NCBI RefSeq assembly: GCF_001551835.1
Contig: NZ_LODL01000005.1
Location: 201,073-265,072, forward strand
Direction: 5' to 3'
DNA length: 64,000 nt
From: Dechloromonas denitrificans
GTDB lineage: Bacteria; Pseudomonadota; Gammaproteobacteria; Burkholderiales; Rhodocyclaceae
The notes below the pieces were generated by a model. That model was not told where the DNA came from. It made no database searches and was given only the letters and a program-made list of their open reading frames with translations. A program made the position numbers and the translations under genes. Of the stretch, positions 60,507-64,000 are shown piece after piece (position 1 is the stretch's first letter; the number at the start of each line of letters is the position of its first letter).

Positions 60507-62780
60507 ATGTTCATTGACCCCGTATGCGGGATGACGGTCAAGCCAGAATCCCCCCATGAAACCGTCCTGGAGGGTGTGACCCACCGGTTTTGCAGTGCGA
60601 AGTGCAAGGCAAAATTTGAAGCAGACCCGGCGCGCTACCTGGCCCCGAAACCAGAGCCCGAACCAGTGTCAGAAGAAGAACAGCAACGGGAATACACCTG
60701 CCCGATGCACCCGGAGGTTCGCCAATTCGGGCCGGGCGATTGCCCAAAATGTGGCATGGCCCTGGAACCGATGGTTCCCGACATTGAAGCCAGCGAGGAC
60801 AACTCGGAATATCTGGATTTCCGTCGCCGCTTCTGGGGAAGTTTGCCTTTGAGTGTGGTCGTGACTGTGCTGGCTATGGCCGGTCACTACTTTGAGAGTC
60901 TCTCCGCTGCAAACCGGACCTGGCTTGAACTGGTACTCAGTGCCCCCGTGGTTCTCTGGGCGGGTGCGCCATTCTTTGTCCGCGGCTGGAAGTCCCTTGT
61001 CACCCGTAGCCCCAACATGTGGACGCTCATCAGCATCGGCACGGGCGCCGCGTTTCTTTACAGCCTCGTGGCCGCCTTGGCTCCGGGACTGTTTCCCGCA
61101 TCCTTTGAGTCGCACGGGCGTATCGGCGTTTATTTCGAGGCGGCAGCGGTCATTATTTCGCTGACTCTCCTGGGGCAAATGCTGGAGCTTAGTGCTCGCT
61201 CCCAAACCTCGGCCGCTATCAAGTCCTTGCTCGGCCTGGCCCCCAAAACGGCCAGGCGCATCAATGCCGACGGCTCTGAGGAGGATGTGCCGTTGAATCA
61301 TGTCCATGTCGGCGACCTGCTGCGCGTGAGGCCGGGGGAAAAGGTTCCAGTCGATGGTTCAGTAGTCGAGGGCCGAAGCACGGTCGATGAGTCAATGCTG
61401 ACTGGCGAACCAATCCCGGTGAGCAAGGAAGCTCAGGACAAGGTGATTGGCGCAACCCTGAATGGCTCGGGCAGCCTGGTTATTCGGTCCGAGAGCGTGG
61501 GGTCTCACACCGTGCTGGCCCAAATCATCCAGATGGTGGCCCAGGCGCAGCGTTCGAAGGCTCCGATGCAGCGCCTGGCTGACGTCGTGGCCGGCTACTT
61601 TGTTGTTGCCGTGGTCTCAATCGCGCTCTTGAGTCTCCTCGGTTGGGGATTCTTCGGTGGTGAGCGCGGCTGGCTCTTTGGCATCATCAGCGCCGTCTCG
61701 GTACTCATCATTGCCTGCCCGTGCGCGCTGGGCCTGGCGACGCCGATGGCCATCATGGTGGCCACCGGGAAGGCCGCCACCCAGGGCATTCTCTTCCGGG
61801 ATGCTGCGGCCATCGAGCGCATGCGGGAAATCGACACCATCATCGTCGACAAGACCGGAACGCTGACTGAGGGCCACCCTGCATTTGAGCAGGTCATCCC
61901 CGTCACCGGTATAACAGGCGATGAAGTCTTGCGCCTGGCGGCAAGTCTGGACCTGGGAAGTGAGCATCCTTTGGCCGATGCCATTGTCCGTGCCGCCAAG
62001 GAAAAGAACCTGACCCTCGAGAAGGCGGAGAACTTCGAATCCTCAAGCGGCATCGGGGTGCACGGACAAGTTGGCGGCCGTCGACTTTCCTTGGGAAATT
62101 CGACCCTCATGGTTCAGGAGAACATCGACCTGAGCCCCCTTGTCGGCCAGGCGGAAGAACTCCGGCGGACAGGTGCCAGTGTGATGTATCTGGCCGCCAA
62201 TGGCTTGCTGGTAGGCTTGTTGGCCGTCTCCGACCCGATTAAGGCGAGCACGCCTGAAGCGCTCAAAATGCTTAAAGATGCAGGCATTCGCGTGGTGATG
62301 GCGACGGGCGACGGGGAACTGACTGCCAAGGCGGTCGGCCAGCGACTGGGCATTGACGAAGTCCATGGCGAAGTAAAGCCGGCCGACAAGTTGGCACTCG
62401 TCGAGCGACTCCAGTCTGAAGGGCGGGTGGTCGCCATGGCCGGTGATGGCATTAACGATGCTCCAGCCCTGGCTCGCGCTGATGTCGGCGTTGCCATGGG
62501 GACCGGGACCGATGTCGCCATGAACAGCGCCCAGGTCACCCTGGTCAAAGGGGACTTGCGTGGAATTGCCCGCGCCCAAGCCATATCCAGGGCCACGGTG
62601 CGCAACATGCGCCAGAACCTCTGGTTTGCGTTCGCCTACAACGCTCTTGGCATCCCTATTGCGGCTGGCCTGCTTTACCCGTTCTTCGGCCTGGTCCTGT
62701 CTCCGATGATTGCCGCGGCCGCAATGAGTCTGTCATCGGTCAGCGTGGTCGGAAATTCACTTCGATTAAAGGGCGCTTGA
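60507..62780 (+). CDS. copA: Copper-translocating P1B-type ATPase
   Basis: CopA exports Cu(I)/Ag(I) from the cytoplasm. The ATG at 60507 is preferred over one nine bases upstream, because AAGG lies directly against the earlier one. The 757-residue product has a YHS domain (about 1-45; DPVCGMTV), a heavy-metal binding HMBD segment (about 55-90; [20 protein letters not shown]), eight membrane segments, the CPC metal site ([13 protein letters not shown]) and the phosphorylation motif DKTGTLT. There is no CXXC HMA domain; the N terminus replaces it. Confidence 0.93.
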   Translation: MFIDPVCGMTVKPESPHETVLEGVTHRFCSAKCKAKFEADPARYLAPKPEPEPVSEEEQQREYTCPMHPEVRQFGPGDCPKCGMALEPMVPDIEASEDNSEYLDFRRRFWGSLPLSVVVTVLAMAGHYFESLSAANRTWLELVLSAPVVLWAGAPFFVRGWKSLVTRSPNMWTLISIGTGAAFLYSLVAALAPGLFPASFESHGRIGVYFEAAAVIISLTLLGQMLELSARSQTSAAIKSLLGLAPKTARRINADGSEEDVPLNHVHVGDLLRVRPGEKVPVDGSVVEGRSTVDESMLTGEPIPVSKEAQDKVIGATLNGSGSLVIRSESVGSHTVLAQIIQMVAQAQRSKAPMQRLADVVAGYFVVAVVSIALLSLLGWGFFGGERGWLFGIISAVSVLIIACPCALGLATPMAIMVATGKAATQGILFRDAAAIERMREIDTIIVDKTGTLTEGHPAFEQVIPVTGITGDEVLRLAASLDLGSEHPLADAIVRAAKEKNLTLEKAENFESSSGIGVHGQVGGRRLSLGNSTLMVQENIDLSPLVGQAEELRRTGASVMYLAANGLLVGLLAVSDPIKASTPEALKMLKDAGIRVVMATGDGELTAKAVGQRLGIDEVHGEVKPADKLALVERLQSEGRVVAMAGDGINDAPALARADVGVAMGTGTDVAMNSAQVTLVKGDLRGIARAQAISRATVRNMRQNLWFAFAYNALGIPIAAGLLYPFFGLVLSPMIAAAAMSLSSVSVVGNSLRLKGA

Positions 62781-62839
62781 TTTCATTTTTGGTCTGATTT
62801 CCCAAAATTGAGTTCTATTTCTCCTGCGCTAAAGGCACC

Positions 62840-63331
62840 CTAGCGCTCGTACCCCTCCGGTCCATTCGCCTGAAAAGTGGATAGCGCCATCCGCAGACAC
62901 GGGTGCGTCTGCGGACACAGGTGAGTAAATTCGGAAAGTATGCGCAGCGCCTCGGGAACTACCGCACGGGAGACTTCGGTGCATCCAAGGTGGAGAAAGA
63001 AAGCATGGGCATCCGCATCGTTGGGAATCAAATAAATTGCCTGAAGGCCCCACGCCTTGGCGAGCTCCCGGCACGCGAAGACCAAGCGCTTCCCGAGCCC
63101 TGTGCCTCGCTCGCTTGGCAGAACTGCAACCGAGCGGAGCAAGGCTTCGTCGCCTGAGCGCTCAAGCCCACTAACCCCGAGGACCTTGCCTTCCTGGATA
63201 GCGACAAAAAAGCACTCCAGCTTTCCCTTTGAGAGGTCGCTGGTCGGAAGTTGGCAATTGCTCAGGAGCTGACGGATTGCCTCGAGGTCCCCCGTCTTTG
63301 CCAACCGAATCAAAACTTCAGGCGCGTTCAT
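62840..63331 (-). CDS. arsN2: GNAT N-acetyltransferase, ArsN2 type
   Basis: ArsN-type acetyltransferases are found in arsenic operons and can detoxify organoarsenicals by acetylation. The 163-residue product has the GNAT core with acetyl-CoA motif [14 protein letters not shown] (Q/RxxGxG/A) and the later [13 protein letters not shown]. The overlapping upstream remnant of ars genes supports the assignment, but ArsN2 is inferred from context. A 60-base gap separates it from the convergent copA. Confidence 0.75.
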   Translation of the reverse strand: MNAPEVLIRLAKTGDLEAIRQLLSNCQLPTSDLSKGKLECFFVAIQEGKVLGVSGLERSGDEALLRSVAVLPSERGTGLGKRLVFACRELAKAWGLQAIYLIPNDADAHAFFLHLGCTEVSRAVVPEALRILSEFTHLCPQTHPCLRMALSTFQANGPEGYER

Positions 63332-63548
63332 ACCAAGGTTTGGATGCGTTCACCACCTTAACCACCAGCAGCATCACCGGCACCTGAATGAGGACGCCGA
63401 CAACAATGGCCTGGGTTGCTTCAGATTCAAACCCAAACAGGCTGATGGCTGCCGCAACTGCGAGTTCGAAGAAGTTGGAAACACAAATCTCCTTGGCATT
63501 GTCGCAGAGGCTGAGCACTAGGTCGATGTCCTGGTCCGTGGGCGTCAC
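63318..63548 (-). pseudogene. Composite remnant: arsC fragment joined to ACR3 C terminus
   Basis: Residues about 22-76 read [20 protein letters not shown] and [16 protein letters not shown], the last membrane segments of an ACR3-type arsenite pump. Residues about 6-21 read [16 protein letters not shown], which resembles the IDLVITVCDNAKE region of the low-molecular-weight arsenate reductase ArsC. The open frame thus joins arsC to the ACR3 tail by an internal deletion. Both enzymes are lost. It overlaps the arsN2 start, as in intact ars operons. Confidence 0.55.
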
Positions 63549-64000
63549 GCAGCACAGCGACAGGCTACCTTGTTGAGAATCTGATGGTCGTCACCGAGCT
63601 TGCAGAGGGACTCAAAGTGCTTATCCAGTTCTTCGAACAGTATGTACCCGATGGAGAAATCATCTGGCCGCTGAAACATGGGGCGCTTGAGCTGGTCGAT
63701 GATTTCCTTCTCACGTTTTGAAGGGGCAACCAGGTAAAGGTGGTCTTCCCTCCCGGGAAGAGAAAGTGCCATGTCGGTCAGCCGGAGAATGCCGGAATAG
63801 ATGGACGTGCTTTTCTCAACTTCAAACGCACAGGCAATCTTCGCCTCTCCCTTGTGGAGCCACAGGACATCAATCAACTCGGCGGTGGAGTGCACGTCAG
63901 CAGGCAACCCAAGATTAGGTAGTTTGTCGAGGCAACGGTAGCCGAGGGGGCTGCCTTGATACACGGCACTGCGGTCGTTTCGGGCGACCAATGTGTCATA
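63545..64000 (-). CDS. 3' part of a PD-(D/E)XK nuclease-like protein, runs off the window
   Basis: The frame is open to the window edge and ends at 63545, so only about 151 C-terminal residues are seen. [20 protein letters not shown] has the spacing of a PD-(D/E)XK nuclease core (Asp then Glu-x-Glu), followed by [20 protein letters not shown] associate this pattern with restriction-like or DNA-modification-linked proteins, but I cannot name the family. Its stop overlaps the ars remnant by four bases. Confidence 0.5.
   Translation of the reverse strand, partial: YDTLVARNDRSAVYQGSPLGYRCLDKLPNLGLPADVHSTAELIDVLWLHKGEAKIACAFEVEKSTSIYSGILRLTDMALSLPGREDHLYLVAPSKREKEIIDQLKRPMFQRPDDFSIGYILFEELDKHFESLCKLGDDHQILNKVACRCAA

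Noticed and set aside
1-64000. CRISPR arrays, rRNA and tRNA genes
   Set aside because: No regularly spaced short repeats and no rRNA or tRNA-like sequence were recognised in the window.

Overview
The window is chromosomal DNA of a betaproteobacterium. Its first 14 kb is the S10-spc-alpha ribosomal protein cluster in standard bacterial order. The GC-rich codon use, the ribosomal protein sequences, the CHASE/PAS sensor kinases and the Cus-type metal cluster suggest Rhodocyclales (Dechloromonas/Azonexus-like). That placement is inference; no rRNA gene is present to confirm it.

Region 1 (1-14.1 kb, + strand): 11 S10-operon genes (rpsJ to rpsQ), a terminator whose loop is a TATAAT hexamer, then rplN to rplQ including secY, infA, rpmJ and rpoA, closed by a bidirectional terminator. 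Region 2 (14.1-22.5 kb, - strand): a probable operon of an Atm1-type ABC exporter, a CHASE/PAS histidine kinase, a receiver fused to an anti-sigma-type ATPase, a receiver-PAS-PP2C phosphatase, and a periplasmic amino-acid-binding protein. This looks like a two-component system feeding a partner switch. Region 3 (22.5-34 kb): ordinary core genes, including a thioesterase, a FadL-type porin, DUF2802 and SPOR proteins, a TPR protein, ridA, recG, a Crp/Fnr regulator, a hydrolase, a DMT exporter, an odd receiver protein and an AraC regulator.

Region 4 (34-46.1 kb): an arsR-aas pair whose aas gene is cut off near 35743, after which the DNA changes character. It becomes a lower-density patchwork of orphan genes (zinc-ribbon membrane protein, Ada-like zinc domain, ADP-ribosylglycohydrolase, HTH-nucleotidyltransferase with a 40-bp palindromic operator, DUF2442/DUF4926 protein, CX5R phosphatase) and gene remnants (ThiF/E1, Excalibur, HAD). 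A dispersed intergenic repeat family lies between them in both orientations. No integrase, transposase or tRNA was found.

Region 5 (46.1-49.6 kb): an old-yellow-enzyme oxidoreductase, a short-chain dehydrogenase remnant, a Tat-exported alpha/beta hydrolase and a divergent AraC regulator, flanked by inverted copies of one repeat module. Region 6 (49.9-62.8 kb): a copper/silver resistance cluster, with CusRS-type regulators divergent from a cytochrome c, a DUF411 protein, CusF, CusCBA, a Cys-rich HD-GYP protein and a CopA ATPase. Two ATTAC-N6-GTAAT boxes mark its promoters. Region 7 (62.8-64 kb): arsN2-type acetyltransferase, a fused arsC/ACR3 remnant, and the 3' part of a nuclease-like gene running off the window.
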